Notes: generated by a model not told the origin, from the letters alone. Counted from the stretch's first letter, positions 24,429 through 32,017 are shown. The stretch: 32,214 bases of DNA from Bacteroidaceae bacterium (GCA_900770655.1 CAAGLA010000011.1:1-32214); one strand, 5' to 3'. Translations and numbers: made by a program.

Positions 24429-25009
24429 TGCGAACAGAAAAACACCCTCTTGAGCCCTTCCTGCCAGAGAATGCAAAAATTCTTATGCTCGGCAGTTTCC
24501 CGCCACCCGTTGAGAGGTGGTCGATGCAGTTCTTCTACCCTAACTGGATAAACGATATGTGGCGCATTATGGGGTTGCTCTTCTACAACGACAGGCAACA
24601 TTTTGAGGTAAAAGGCGAAAAGAGGTTCTGCAAAGAGAGTATAGCGGAGTTCTGCAACTCAAAAGGCATAGCCCTTTACGACACAGCCTGCGAGGTAAAG
24701 CGACTGAAGGACAACGCACAGGACAAGTTCTTGGAGGTGGTTACTCCAACCGATATAAACGTGCTTCTGCAGGCACTGCCCCACTGCACTGCCATTGTCA
24801 CCACCGGGCAGAAGGCTACCGACACCATTGTCGGGAAATTCGGTTGCTGCGAGCCTGCTGTAGGAACGGCCTGCAAAGCAAACATTGACGGGAGGGAGAT
24901 TAACCTGTGGCGTATGCCGTCGAGCTCACGCGCCTACCCGCTGGCACTCGATAAAAAGGCCGTTTTTTACAAAAAGATGTTAGAACAGGAAAATATTTTC
25001 CAATTATGA
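24428..25009 (+). CDS. Uracil-DNA glycosylase superfamily protein (MUG / hypoxanthine-DNA glycosylase-like)
   Basis: This 193-residue protein has the family pattern LGSFPP at 21-26 followed by FFYPNWINDMWRI (from 35), the usual first motif region of the MUG/TDG-like branch, and MPSSSRAYPL near 162, matching the C-terminal NPSxxN/A-type motif. Such enzymes remove uracil or hypoxanthine from damaged DNA. The middle segment ALPHCTAIVTTGQKATDTI fits the family beta-strand and following loop. ATG at 24428 is chosen over an in-frame GTG one codon earlier; it overlaps the upstream stop by one base. Its own stop overlaps the next start (ATGA, 25006-25009). Precise base specificity cannot be read from the sequence. 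Confidence 0.8.
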   Translation: MRTEKHPLEPFLPENAKILMLGSFPPPVERWSMQFFYPNWINDMWRIMGLLFYNDRQHFEVKGEKRFCKESIAEFCNSKGIALYDTACEVKRLKDNAQDKFLEVVTPTDINVLLQALPHCTAIVTTGQKATDTIVGKFGCCEPAVGTACKANIDGREINLWRMPSSSRAYPLALDKKAVFYKKMLEQENIFQL

Positions 25010-26937
25010 AAAATTCTATATTATTGACACTGCTTGCAGCAGTTGTTATGTTCTCTTCAACAGCAAGAGCACAAGAGGCTGGCAATGAAAGAGCCGGCGC
25101 CACAGAGAGCGAGTATGGAAACATTGTTGTCTACTTAGAGACAGCTCCGTGGGGGCAGAACAAGCCTTTCAACAATCTGTGCTTTACAACGTCGGGAGCA
25201 CAGGCCAAGACAGGTTGCGTACCTACCGCATACGCAATTCTTATGGAATACCACAAATGGCCGGCTTGTGCAAAAGAGAAGAAGGTCTACCATTCGGGAA
25301 CAGGAGAAAGCATTACTCTTGGACACGAGTACGACTGGGAGAACATTCTCAAGAGCTACAGCGGCACATACAGCGATGCTGAAGCCGAGGCTGTTGCCAC
25401 GCTTATGCGCGATTTAGGCTGGGCCTACGGAGTAGATTACGGCACAGGTAGCACTGCGTCAGGGTCCGGAGGCGAAGGCGCTGCCAAACTTGTCGATGTC
25501 TTTAAGTACAGAAGCGAATCGCCCAATATACAGGGTGCGCAATACGGTACTGTCAGAGACGTAGTAGGCAATGACGAGCTATGGATTGAATATATTAAGC
25601 AGAGCCTCGATGCCGGCTGCCCTATCCCCTACTCATCGACCACCACAAGCGGAGGCCGCCACATTTTCATACTCGACGGATACACAGACAAGGGCTATTT
25701 CCACTTCAACTGGGGCTGGGGAGGACAAGGCAACGGCTGGTTCAAACTGAACGATATGAAGCCTGACGCATACAGCGACTACTCGAAATCGCACAGGGCA
25801 TACTTTATGCTTAAGCCCGACGCCGTAACATACAACATCAGCGCTACTGTAAACGACAGCAATGCGGGCACGGCTACTGTAAACGGCAAAAGCAGCATTA
25901 ATGTGAATGAAGGTACAAGCATCACTCTTGTTGCCACAGCAAACAATGGTTACCGTTTTGTATGCTGGAGACTGAACGGCGAGGAGGTGGGTACAAGCAG
26001 CACCCTCACTGTAAAGGCTACCGCCGATGCCGAATATGTAGCACACTTTGAAGAGAGAGATGAGCCTGTTACACCTGTAAACGTTACAATTAAAGCAGAA
26101 TCCACAACAGGAGGCACAGCAGTTGTAAACGGAGCGACAGAGGTGACCGTGACTCAAGGGACAACAATATCACTCACAGCCACCCCCGACGAAGGGTATA
26201 TGTTTGTTGAGTGGCGATGCGGCACCGATGTTGTCAGCACAAGTGCTTTCTTCTCTACCACCGCACAAAGCGACAAGGTATACACTGCTATCTTTGAAGA
26301 GAAGAAAGGCACTGTAACCATTGAGGTAAAGGGCAGTGGCGGATATGCCTACGTAGGCAGCGGAACCGACAGGAAAGTGGAAGTTGAGAAAGGCAGCACT
26401 GTATTCATTCGTGCTACGGCTCTAGAGGGTTCGGGCAAGAAATTTGCATATTGGTCTACCGGCAATACCGTTGCAAGCGGCAGAGGAGTTATTTTCACAA
26501 ACAAGAACCCGTATGAATTTGTGGCAACAGAAGATATTGCCTTTTATGTAAATTTCGTTACCGAGGATACCGATCTGAACGTTACGATAGAAGCTATAGC
26601 GACCGAAGGCGGAACCGCAACCATTTATGGCGAAAAGATGCAGAACATTGCTCTTGGCAGCGAAGCAATCTTCGAGGCTAAGGCCAATGACGGCTACCGT
26701 TTCACCAACTGGACAAAAGGCACAGAGGTTGTGAGCGAAGAGCCCATATACACCACAGTCGCAAGAGAAGCAACAGTTCTCACAGCCAATTTCGAAAAGA
26801 ATATCAGCACCGGTATGGAGGCTGCTACAGAAGAGACGAGAGAGATGGGAATTTACGACATTTCGGGCCGCGAGATAGAGAATATTACAAGACCGGGAAT
26901 TTATGTGGTCAACGGCAAGACCATCTTAAGGAAATAG
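25006..26937 (+). CDS. C10 family (streptopain-like) cysteine protease with InlB-B-type repeats and C-terminal sorting-like domain
   Basis: This 643-residue exported protein has a signal peptide at about 1-22 (ends ARAQ). The catalytic domain (about 38-272) has oxyanion Gln51 in WGQNKPFN, nucleophile Cys71 in TGCVPTAYA, His219 in GGRHIFILDGY, and the NWGWGGQGNGWF motif around 235-246, all as in streptopain (SpeB) and PrtT/Bfp proteases. Four beta-repeats of the bacterial InlB-B/Flg_new type follow (about 275-345, 357-430, 434-520, 525-597; each with GYRFxxW-like cores and a closing HFE/NFE). The last ~35 residues (MGIYDISGREIEN...GIYVVNGK) resemble a T9SS type A tail. No long inhibitory propeptide precedes the catalytic domain. 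Its ATG overlaps the upstream stop. Confidence 0.92.
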   Translation: MKNSILLTLLAAVVMFSSTARAQEAGNERAGATESEYGNIVVYLETAPWGQNKPFNNLCFTTSGAQAKTGCVPTAYAILMEYHKWPACAKEKKVYHSGTGESITLGHEYDWENILKSYSGTYSDAEAEAVATLMRDLGWAYGVDYGTGSTASGSGGEGAAKLVDVFKYRSESPNIQGAQYGTVRDVVGNDELWIEYIKQSLDAGCPIPYSSTTTSGGRHIFILDGYTDKGYFHFNWGWGGQGNGWFKLNDMKPDAYSDYSKSHRAYFMLKPDAVTYNISATVNDSNAGTATVNGKSSINVNEGTSITLVATANNGYRFVCWRLNGEEVGTSSTLTVKATADAEYVAHFEERDEPVTPVNVTIKAESTTGGTAVVNGATEVTVTQGTTISLTATPDEGYMFVEWRCGTDVVSTSAFFSTTAQSDKVYTAIFEEKKGTVTIEVKGSGGYAYVGSGTDRKVEVEKGSTVFIRATALEGSGKKFAYWSTGNTVASGRGVIFTNKNPYEFVATEDIAFYVNFVTEDTDLNVTIEAIATEGGTATIYGEKMQNIALGSEAIFEAKANDGYRFTNWTKGTEVVSEEPIYTTVAREATVLTANFEKNISTGMEAATEETREMGIYDISGREIENITRPGIYVVNGKTILRK

Positions 26938-26962
26938 TACAAACGCTCCGGCCGGTTTATGA

Positions 26963-26992
26963 GAGGGTGACCCTTGTATTGGGGTCACCCTC
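26963..26992 (+). terminator. Hairpin after the C10 protease gene
   Basis: A perfect 11-bp stem (gagggtgaccc / gggtcaccctc) with an 8-nt loop lies 25 nt after the stop codon. No T-tract follows, so it is an RNA 3'-end stabiliser, a partial terminator or a dispersed repeat rather than a classic terminator. Confidence 0.5.
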
Positions 26993-27103
26993 ATTGCATA
27001 GACAATAGGGCAAAACTGCCTCATTGACATATTCTAATAGCCAAAAAATGTTGTTTATTACATAAAAATTTGCCAATCTTTTCAAATTCTACAAAATTTC
27101 TTC

Positions 27104-27111
27104 TATATTTG
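27104..27111 (+). promoter_or_regulatory. Predicted -7 box for the coiled-coil gene-zapA unit
   Basis: TATATTTG matches TAnnTTTG, with TTTT about 22 nt upstream as a poor -33 element. The first ATG is 37 nt downstream. Confidence 0.55.
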
Positions 27112-27147
27112 CGCTAAATCACAAAATTGTGGTTTAAATGTTGTATT

Positions 27148-27441
27148 ATGACCGAGAACGACAGAATAACAATGACCGGCTTCGAAGGCAAGCTCCACAG
27201 GCTCATTCACGAGTACAAGAAAAAGGAGTTGTTGAACGAGGAGTTGGAACGCAAGATTGAGGAAAAGGAGAATTCACTCAAAGAATTGCAGTTGCGCTGT
27301 TCGGCTCTCGAGAAGAGCTACAACGATTTAAAGCAAGCCAAGATTATCAGCCTCAGTTCTACGGCAATAGACGAGACTAAGGAGAGGATAACAAGGCTGG
27401 TGCGTGAAATCGACCGTTGCATAGAGTCGCTGAAAAAATAA
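27148..27441 (+). CDS. Small coiled-coil protein upstream of zapA (ZapB-like by position)
   Basis: This 97-residue protein consists almost wholly of a charged coiled coil: from about residue 15 to 65 the heptads run LHRLIHEYKKKELLNEEL and continue to LKQAKI, followed by a short amphipathic helix (ETKERITRLVREIDRCIESL). There is no signal peptide. The ATG at 27148 is preferred to an upstream TTG at 27127, because the latter adds a Cys/Trp-rich segment unlike the rest and sits too close to the -7 box. ZapA follows after 20 nt. A coiled coil next to ZapA suggests a ZapB-like FtsZ-ring partner, but sequence homology to E. coli ZapB cannot be claimed. Confidence 0.75.
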   Translation: MTENDRITMTGFEGKLHRLIHEYKKKELLNEELERKIEEKENSLKELQLRCSALEKSYNDLKQAKIISLSSTAIDETKERITRLVREIDRCIESLKK

Positions 27442-27461
27442 ACCGCAGAAGAACTTGCACA

Positions 27462-27758
27462 ATGGAAGATAGAGAATTGGGAATTAATCTTATAATAGAC
27501 GGCACGTCGTACCCGCTTACAATAAATGCAAGCGAAGAGCCATACTACAGACAAGCTGCAAGGCTGGTCAACGACAAGTTGTCACTATATAAAGAACTTT
27601 TTATGGGTGAAGGGAGTGTCAGGGTTATGACTATGGTAGCACTCGATATAGCCTTCCACTCGGCAAAAGGTAGCGACGAAGCAGGGTCGGCCGAAGTAAT
27701 GCACAGGATAAATGCACTCTCGCGCATACTCGACGACGCTCTCAAAGAGAAAAGGTAA
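27462..27758 (+). CDS. zapA: Cell division protein ZapA
   Basis: This 98-residue protein has the ZapA form: a short beta-hairpin start (LGINLIIDGTSYPLTINASEE), the YYRQAARLVNDKLSLYKE helix (from about 29), the VMTMVALDIAFH segment near 53, and a C-terminal coiled-coil helix (INALSRILDDALKEK). ZapA dimers and tetramers crosslink FtsZ filaments at the division site. The ATG at 27462 is chosen because it begins the conserved hairpin; a longer in-frame start (27417) would overlap the upstream gene by 25 nt. It is followed by a probable 6S RNA and rny, a layout I recall from other Bacteroidota. Confidence 0.88.
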   Translation: MEDRELGINLIIDGTSYPLTINASEEPYYRQAARLVNDKLSLYKELFMGEGSVRVMTMVALDIAFHSAKGSDEAGSAEVMHRINALSRILDDALKEKR

Positions 27759-27769
27759 TCTCCAATTTT

Positions 27770-27890
27770 TACACCGCAGTTTCACGCATTGCCGTATTCC
27801 ACAGACAGGTAACAAGAACCGCCTGTTCAGTTAAGGAGTGTGTACAGGGTTCACCCCGGCCATTCCTGCCGGATATTGCAGTGCGTTTTA
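27770..27890 (+). ncRNA. ssrS: Probable 6S RNA (SsrS), Bacteroidota type
   Basis: The 156-nt gap between zapA and rny holds a structured element. A 9-bp closing stem pairs acgcattgc (27784-27792) with gcagtgcgt (27878-27886), with one G-U pair. Inside lie a hairpin gacagg/cctgtt (one G-U) and a competing or terminal hairpin ccggc/gccgg (27857-27872). A T-rich run (ttttattatat) follows at once, as for a 3' end. A long stem enclosing an open bubble next to zapA fits 6S RNA, which binds the RNA polymerase holoenzyme; ssrS lies next to zapA in many bacteria. Ends are approximate. It might instead be an rny leader structure. Confidence 0.5.
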
Positions 27891-27914
27891 TTATATATAA
27901 ATTTATAACTAATT

Positions 27915-29456
27915 ATGGAAATTGTATTTATAATTGTCGCGTTGGCCGTTGGATTGCTCGCAGGAGGTATAGGCCAATATCTTATAAACAAATTCGGGCT
28001 TAAAGCCAAGAGAGAGCGCATTATCGACGACGCACGCAAAGAGGCCGAAGTGATTAAGAAGAACAAACTTCTCGAAGTTAAGGAGAAGTTCCTCAACAAG
28101 AAGGCCGAACTTGAGAAAGAGATTTCTCAGCGCAACAACAAGATTCAGCAGGCCGAACACCACCTGAAGCAGCGCGAGGTGCAGTTCAACCAGCGTAACG
28201 AGGACCTGCAGCGCCGCAAGAACGAGCTCGACAAGATGAAAGAGAACATCGACGCACAGAAGGTTGTGCTCGAGCGCAAACAGGAAGAACTGGACAAGCT
28301 GCACGCACAGGAGCGCGAGAAGCTCGAAGCCATTGGCGGCCTTTCGGCCGAAGAGGCTAAGGAGCGTCTTGTAGAATCTCTTAAGGAGGAGGCAAAGAGC
28401 GAGGCGGCATCGTACATCAACGACATAATCGACGATGCAAAGATGACTGCAAACAGAGAGGCAAAGAAGATTGTAATACAGACAATTCAGCGCGTTGCCA
28501 CAGAAACAGCCATAGAGAACTCTGTAACAGTGTTCCACATAGACAACGACGAAATGAAGGGCCGCATCATTGGCCGCGAAGGACGTAACATACGCGCGCT
28601 GGAGGCTGCTACAGGTGTTGAAATAGTTGTAGACGACACACCCGAAGCTATTGTGCTTAGCGCATTCGACCCTGTTCGCCGCGAGATTGCGCGTCTTGCC
28701 CTGCACCAGCTTGTTGCCGACGGCCGTATTCACCCGGCACGCATTGAGGAGGTTGTCGCAAAGGTGAAGAAGCAGATTGAAGAGGAGATTATTGAGACCG
28801 GAAAGCGCACTACCATAGACTTGGGTATCCACGGTATGCACCCCGAGCTTATTCGTATCATAGGAAAGATGAAGTACCGTTCTTCTTACGGACAAAACCT
28901 CTTGCAACACGCACGCGAGACTGCGAACCTGTGTGCCGTGATGGCTGCCGAGCTTGGCCTTAACCCCAAGAAGGCGAAACGCGCCGGTTTGTTGCACGAT
29001 ATAGGCAAAGTACCCGATGAAGAGACAGAATTGCCACACGCAGAGTATGGTATGAAGATTGCCGAAAAGTACAAGGAGAAACCCGATATATGCAACGCTA
29101 TAGGCGCTCACCACGACGAGGTTGAGATGACAAGCCTCATTGCACCTATTGTTCAGGTGTGCGACGCCATTTCGGGTGCGCGTCCCGGCGCACGTCGCGA
29201 AATTGTAGAGGCATACATAAAACGCTTGCACGACCTTGAGCAGCTGGCAATGTCGTACCCCGGCGTAACAAAGACCTACGCTATTCAGGCCGGCCGTGAG
29301 CTGCGCGTGATTGTAGGTGCCGACAAGATTGACGACAAGCAGACCGAACTGCTGTCGGGCGAGATAGCCAAGAAGATTCAGGACGAAATGACCTACCCCG
29401 GACAGGTAAAGATTACTGTTATACGCGAAACACGTGCTGTGAACTACGCACGATAA
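27915..29456 (+). CDS. rny: Ribonuclease Y
   Basis: This 513-residue endoribonuclease starts mRNA decay at the membrane. An N-terminal membrane span (IVFIIVALAVGLLAGGIGQYL, 3-23) is followed by a long coiled coil (about 30-190, Lys/Glu-rich), a KH RNA-binding domain with GRIIGREGRNIR near 216, and an HD domain with LLHDIGK near 361 and AHHDE near 398 for the two metal ions. Length is within the usual 510-520. The ATG at 27915 starts 157 nt after zapA, with the probable 6S RNA between. A perfect terminator follows 13 nt after the stop. A 440-codon open frame on the opposite strand is a codon-bias shadow. Confidence 0.97.
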   Translation: MEIVFIIVALAVGLLAGGIGQYLINKFGLKAKRERIIDDARKEAEVIKKNKLLEVKEKFLNKKAELEKEISQRNNKIQQAEHHLKQREVQFNQRNEDLQRRKNELDKMKENIDAQKVVLERKQEELDKLHAQEREKLEAIGGLSAEEAKERLVESLKEEAKSEAASYINDIIDDAKMTANREAKKIVIQTIQRVATETAIENSVTVFHIDNDEMKGRIIGREGRNIRALEAATGVEIVVDDTPEAIVLSAFDPVRREIARLALHQLVADGRIHPARIEEVVAKVKKQIEEEIIETGKRTTIDLGIHGMHPELIRIIGKMKYRSSYGQNLLQHARETANLCAVMAAELGLNPKKAKRAGLLHDIGKVPDEETELPHAEYGMKIAEKYKEKPDICNAIGAHHDEVEMTSLIAPIVQVCDAISGARPGARREIVEAYIKRLHDLEQLAMSYPGVTKTYAIQAGRELRVIVGADKIDDKQTELLSGEIAKKIQDEMTYPGQVKITVIRETRAVNYAR

Positions 29457-29469
29457 AGAGAAAAAGAGA

Positions 29470-29508
29470 TACGGGGGCGACTAAGGGAAATTGTCGCCCC
29501 TGTATTTT
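29470..29508 (+). terminator. Rho-independent terminator of rny
   Basis: A 12-bp stem (tacgggggcgac / gtcgcccctgta, one G-T wobble) is followed by TTTT. Its 3' side runs into TATTTTCG, which also looks like the -7 box for mntP. Confidence 0.85.
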
Positions 29509-29510
29509 CG
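29503..29510 (+). promoter_or_regulatory. Possible -7 box for mntP, overlapping the rny terminator
   Basis: TATTTTCG fits the TAnnTTCG variant used elsewhere in this window. It shares bases with the terminator stem and T-tract. No -33 box at the correct distance is visible; the mntP ATG is 43 nt downstream. Confidence 0.35.
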
Positions 29511-29552
29511 CAATATTGCTAACCGTTAGAAACACTTTAAAATCGTTCACCA

Positions 29553-30122
29553 ATGACACATATAGAAGTGTGGCTCATAGCACTTGCGCTTGCAATGGAC
29601 TGCTTTGCAGTATCGGTGGCAAGCGGAATAATATTCCGCAGGCCAGCGTTGCGCCCTATGCTCACAATGGCCCTGCTCTTCGGATTCTTTCAGGGGCTGA
29701 ACCCGCTGATAGGCTGGTGGGCAACCAGCCACTTCAGCAGCCTTATAGGAGAGATTGACCACTGGGTAGCCTTTGCTATTCTCTCGTTCTTGGGCGGGCG
29801 AATGATATTGGAGTCGTTCAAAAAGGAGGAAGAGCGCAGGTTCAACCCGCGCAACTACAAGGTTATACTGACTCTTGCCATTGCAACAAGCATAGACGCG
29901 CTTGCTATGGGAGTATCGTTTTCGTGTATGGGCTATGGCACTGTTTCCGCGCTCCTATACCCTCTGGCGGTAATAACCTTTGTATCCTTTGCAATGTCAC
30001 TGACGGGGCTGGCAATAGGATTGAGGTTCGGCAAAGGCATTGAGAAACGGTTAAAAGCCGAAATGTGCGGAGGAATAATACTTATTCTTATTGGCATAAA
30101 GGTTCTCATAGAACATCTTTAA
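29553..30122 (+). CDS. mntP: Manganese efflux pump MntP
   Basis: This 189-residue protein with six membrane spans exports Mn2+ from the cytoplasm (DUF204/YebN family). The two-fold repeat is visible: ALALAMDCFAVSVASG (residues 10-25) and LAIATSIDALAMGVSF (about 108-123), each with the key aspartate. The internal loop carries KKEEERRFNPRN. Length matches the family (about 185-190). I see no yybP-ykoY-type Mn riboswitch: the 96-nt upstream gap is filled by the rny terminator. A cytochrome-maturation gene follows after 31 nt in the same direction, possibly co-transcribed. Confidence 0.94.
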   Translation: MTHIEVWLIALALAMDCFAVSVASGIIFRRPALRPMLTMALLFGFFQGLNPLIGWWATSHFSSLIGEIDHWVAFAILSFLGGRMILESFKKEEERRFNPRNYKVILTLAIATSIDALAMGVSFSCMGYGTVSALLYPLAVITFVSFAMSLTGLAIGLRFGKGIEKRLKAEMCGGIILILIGIKVLIEHL

Positions 30123-30153
30123 GTCAAAGAGCAACAGACAAGTTCCCAAGATT

Positions 30154-31554
30154 ATGCTTAAGAAACTGCTCCGTAATATTTCGTTCACACTGCTTGCCGC
30201 AATTACAGTTGTACTTGTGGCAGCCACCTTTGTAGAGAAATATTACGGCAGCGGAGCTGTAAAGGAGTACGTTTACCATTCTCCACTCTTCATTGCCTTG
30301 TGGGCTGTTCTCGCAGTGTCGGGAGTCACCTACCTTCTGCTGAGCACAAAACGTGCCGCCACTGTTGCACTGCATATATCACTTGCAACAGTGCTATTGG
30401 GAGCATTCGTGTCGTTTATCACTTCGGAACGTGGCAGCATTGAACTGTACCGCGGAGCTGTTCCCGCGTCAATGTTCACCACCAACACGGCGGAACTAAA
30501 AAAACTGCCGTTCAGAATGACACTTGTCGATGTTGACACCTGCTACAGCAACAACGATATTGAAACATACAGGGCATTAATGGCTGTAGACAACAAGGTA
30601 ATGTGCGACACTATGGAAATTTCCCTTAATAGCCCGTTGAAAAGAGAAGGATATTCACTATGCATAAACAGCGTATCTGAAGAACTGTTGTCGCTGACAG
30701 TGTCGCACGACCCATACGGCTTGCCTATATGCTACGCAGGATATCTAATGACCTTTTTCTCTTTCCTTGCCCTATACTTCGACAGAAAGAGCCTTTGGAG
30801 AAACCTATTGAAAAAACTTGGGAAGAGAGAAGGGATAAAGAAGGAGGAGTATACTACATCCAAGATAAGACGAAGTGCGGCTATTGTTCTCGCACTTACA
30901 ATCTTAGGAATCATCCGTTGGTACGATACAGGGCTGTTCCCTGTCACAAACGGCAAGGAGTGCCTGCTCTTTTTCATTTGGCTTTCACTTCTGCTGGCGA
31001 TAATCGCAACATACAGAAAAGAGCTTAAGCCCATTGCTGCGACATTCTTTGCACTTAGCGGAATGGCCCTTCTTGCCCTGCCACTTGTATGGGAGAGCGA
31101 AGGCGGGAACATTCCCCCTATTCTGCGCACGCCACTGCTGGGTATTCACATAACCACCATAATAATTGCATACGTTCTGCTTGGTTGCACGGCAATAAAT
31201 GCTATAGCGGCACTATTCTTGGGATATGCCCGCAACAAAAAGGATAAAATGGAAAAAATGGCACACATAGGGCGTGCACTGCTCTACCCGGCAACCCTAC
31301 TGCTTGTAACAGGCATTTTTGTTGGGGCTGTTTGGGCTAATATATCTTGGGGCCGCTACTGGGGGTGGGACCCCAAAGAGGTTTGGGCGCTCATTACACT
31401 GCTTGTATGTTCATTGACATTCCACACACGCTCCATACCTGCAATGGGCAAAAGCAGCAACTTCCACATATTCTGCATAGTGCTGTTCCTCTCTATGCTC
31501 TTTACATTCTTCGGCGTGAACTACTTTTTCGGCGGCCTGCACAGCTATATGTAA
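30154..31554 (+). CDS. Cytochrome c biogenesis protein, ResB(partial)-CcsA fusion
   Basis: This 466-residue membrane protein joins a short ResB/CcsB-like N-terminal half (spans near 12-28, 47-60, 75-92, then a ~100-residue periplasmic part, then a span near 198-215) to a CcsA-like C-terminal half. The latter has the haem-handling WWD motif WGRYWGWDPKEVWALIT near residues 398-414, flanked by His near 332 (LGIHITT) and His near 425 (FHTRS). System II haem lyases of this type attach haem to periplasmic c-type cytochromes, such as NrfHA nitrite reductase. The ResB part is much shorter than in stand-alone proteins. No cytochrome gene is in the window. The ssrA promoter begins 19 nt after its stop. 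Confidence 0.88.
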   Translation: MLKKLLRNISFTLLAAITVVLVAATFVEKYYGSGAVKEYVYHSPLFIALWAVLAVSGVTYLLLSTKRAATVALHISLATVLLGAFVSFITSERGSIELYRGAVPASMFTTNTAELKKLPFRMTLVDVDTCYSNNDIETYRALMAVDNKVMCDTMEISLNSPLKREGYSLCINSVSEELLSLTVSHDPYGLPICYAGYLMTFFSFLALYFDRKSLWRNLLKKLGKREGIKKEEYTTSKIRRSAAIVLALTILGIIRWYDTGLFPVTNGKECLLFFIWLSLLLAIIATYRKELKPIAATFFALSGMALLALPLVWESEGGNIPPILRTPLLGIHITTIIIAYVLLGCTAINAIAALFLGYARNKKDKMEKMAHIGRALLYPATLLLVTGIFVGAVWANISWGRYWGWDPKEVWALITLLVCSLTFHTRSIPAMGKSSNFHIFCIVLFLSMLFTFFGVNYFFGGLHSYM

Positions 31555-31573
31555 GCTAAAAAAACGTAAAGAG

Positions 31574-31604
31574 TTGCAGAAACAAAAAAATGGCGTTATC
31601 TTCG
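31574..31604 (+). promoter_or_regulatory. Predicted promoter for ssrA
   Basis: TTG at 31574-31576 and TATCTTCG at 31597-31604 are separated by 20 nt. Transcription should start near 31611, a few bases before the mature tmRNA 5' end at 31620, consistent with RNase P trimming. Confidence 0.65.
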
Positions 31605-31619
31605 CACCCGCAAATACTT

Positions 31620-32017
31620 GGGGCTATCTGGTTTTGACAGCGGGTAGAAAAGGTATGTAAGCACGCAGTGCCTCGTTGGTTCGCACTATAATCTGAGCCG
31701 GCAAAGAATTATCTGGCAATAACAATTACGCTCTTGCTGCTTAATCGAAGTACAGTAGATTAGCTTTATCCCGGTACAAGGTGCTGGGACGAGACATCAC
31801 CCGGACGCTGTTGTTCCGAAGCAATCCGACACGGTGGTGCAGGCAAATCGGGACTAACCGTTGCAGGCCTCGATGCAATGGCGACATTTTAGAGGATAAG
31901 GCACAAGTTGGCGGTCGCGGTCTTGCTTATGCTCGAAAATTCCACCGATGACTAAGCGTGTAGAAAGCATATTGTTTCCCTGTTTGGACGAGGGTTCGAC
32001 TCCCTCTAGCTCCACTA
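31620..32017 (+). ncRNA. ssrA: Transfer-messenger RNA (tmRNA, SsrA)
   Basis: tmRNA rescues stalled ribosomes and tags the nascent chain. The 5' end GGGGCTA (31620-31626) pairs with TAGCTCC (32007-32013) to form the tRNA-like acceptor stem, and the T-arm gaggg-ttcgact-ccctc is just upstream. The 5' part has the conserved ctggttttgacag. The tag frame resumes at GGC 31715 after ttatct and encodes GNNNYALAA, stop TAA 31742-31744; relatives such as Porphyromonas carry GENNYALAA. Pseudoknot-like GC-rich segments fill the middle. The DNA after the discriminator A (32014) reads CTA rather than CCA, so CCA must be added after transcription and the mature end is probably 32014. Confidence 0.96.
31715..31744 (+). 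CDS. tmRNA proteolysis-tag reading frame (GNNNYALAA)
   Basis: Nine codons plus TAA inside ssrA. The resume codon is assigned as GGC by aligning the preceding ttatct with the conserved determinant upstream of the E. coli resume codon. The ALAA end is the ClpXP/ClpAP recognition signal. Confidence 0.85.
   Translation, partial: GNNNYALAA

Noticed and set aside
27909..29231. A 440-codon open frame on the minus strand opposite rny
   Set aside because: It is Cys/Leu/Val-rich with no family features and mirrors rny exactly. The Lys/Glu/Gln-rich coiled-coil codons of rny (AAG, GAG, CAG) leave few stops on the other strand.
29457..29552. Mn2+ (yybP-ykoY) riboswitch upstream of mntP
   Set aside because: The gap contains only the rny terminator and a short AT-rich leader; no riboswitch core is visible.
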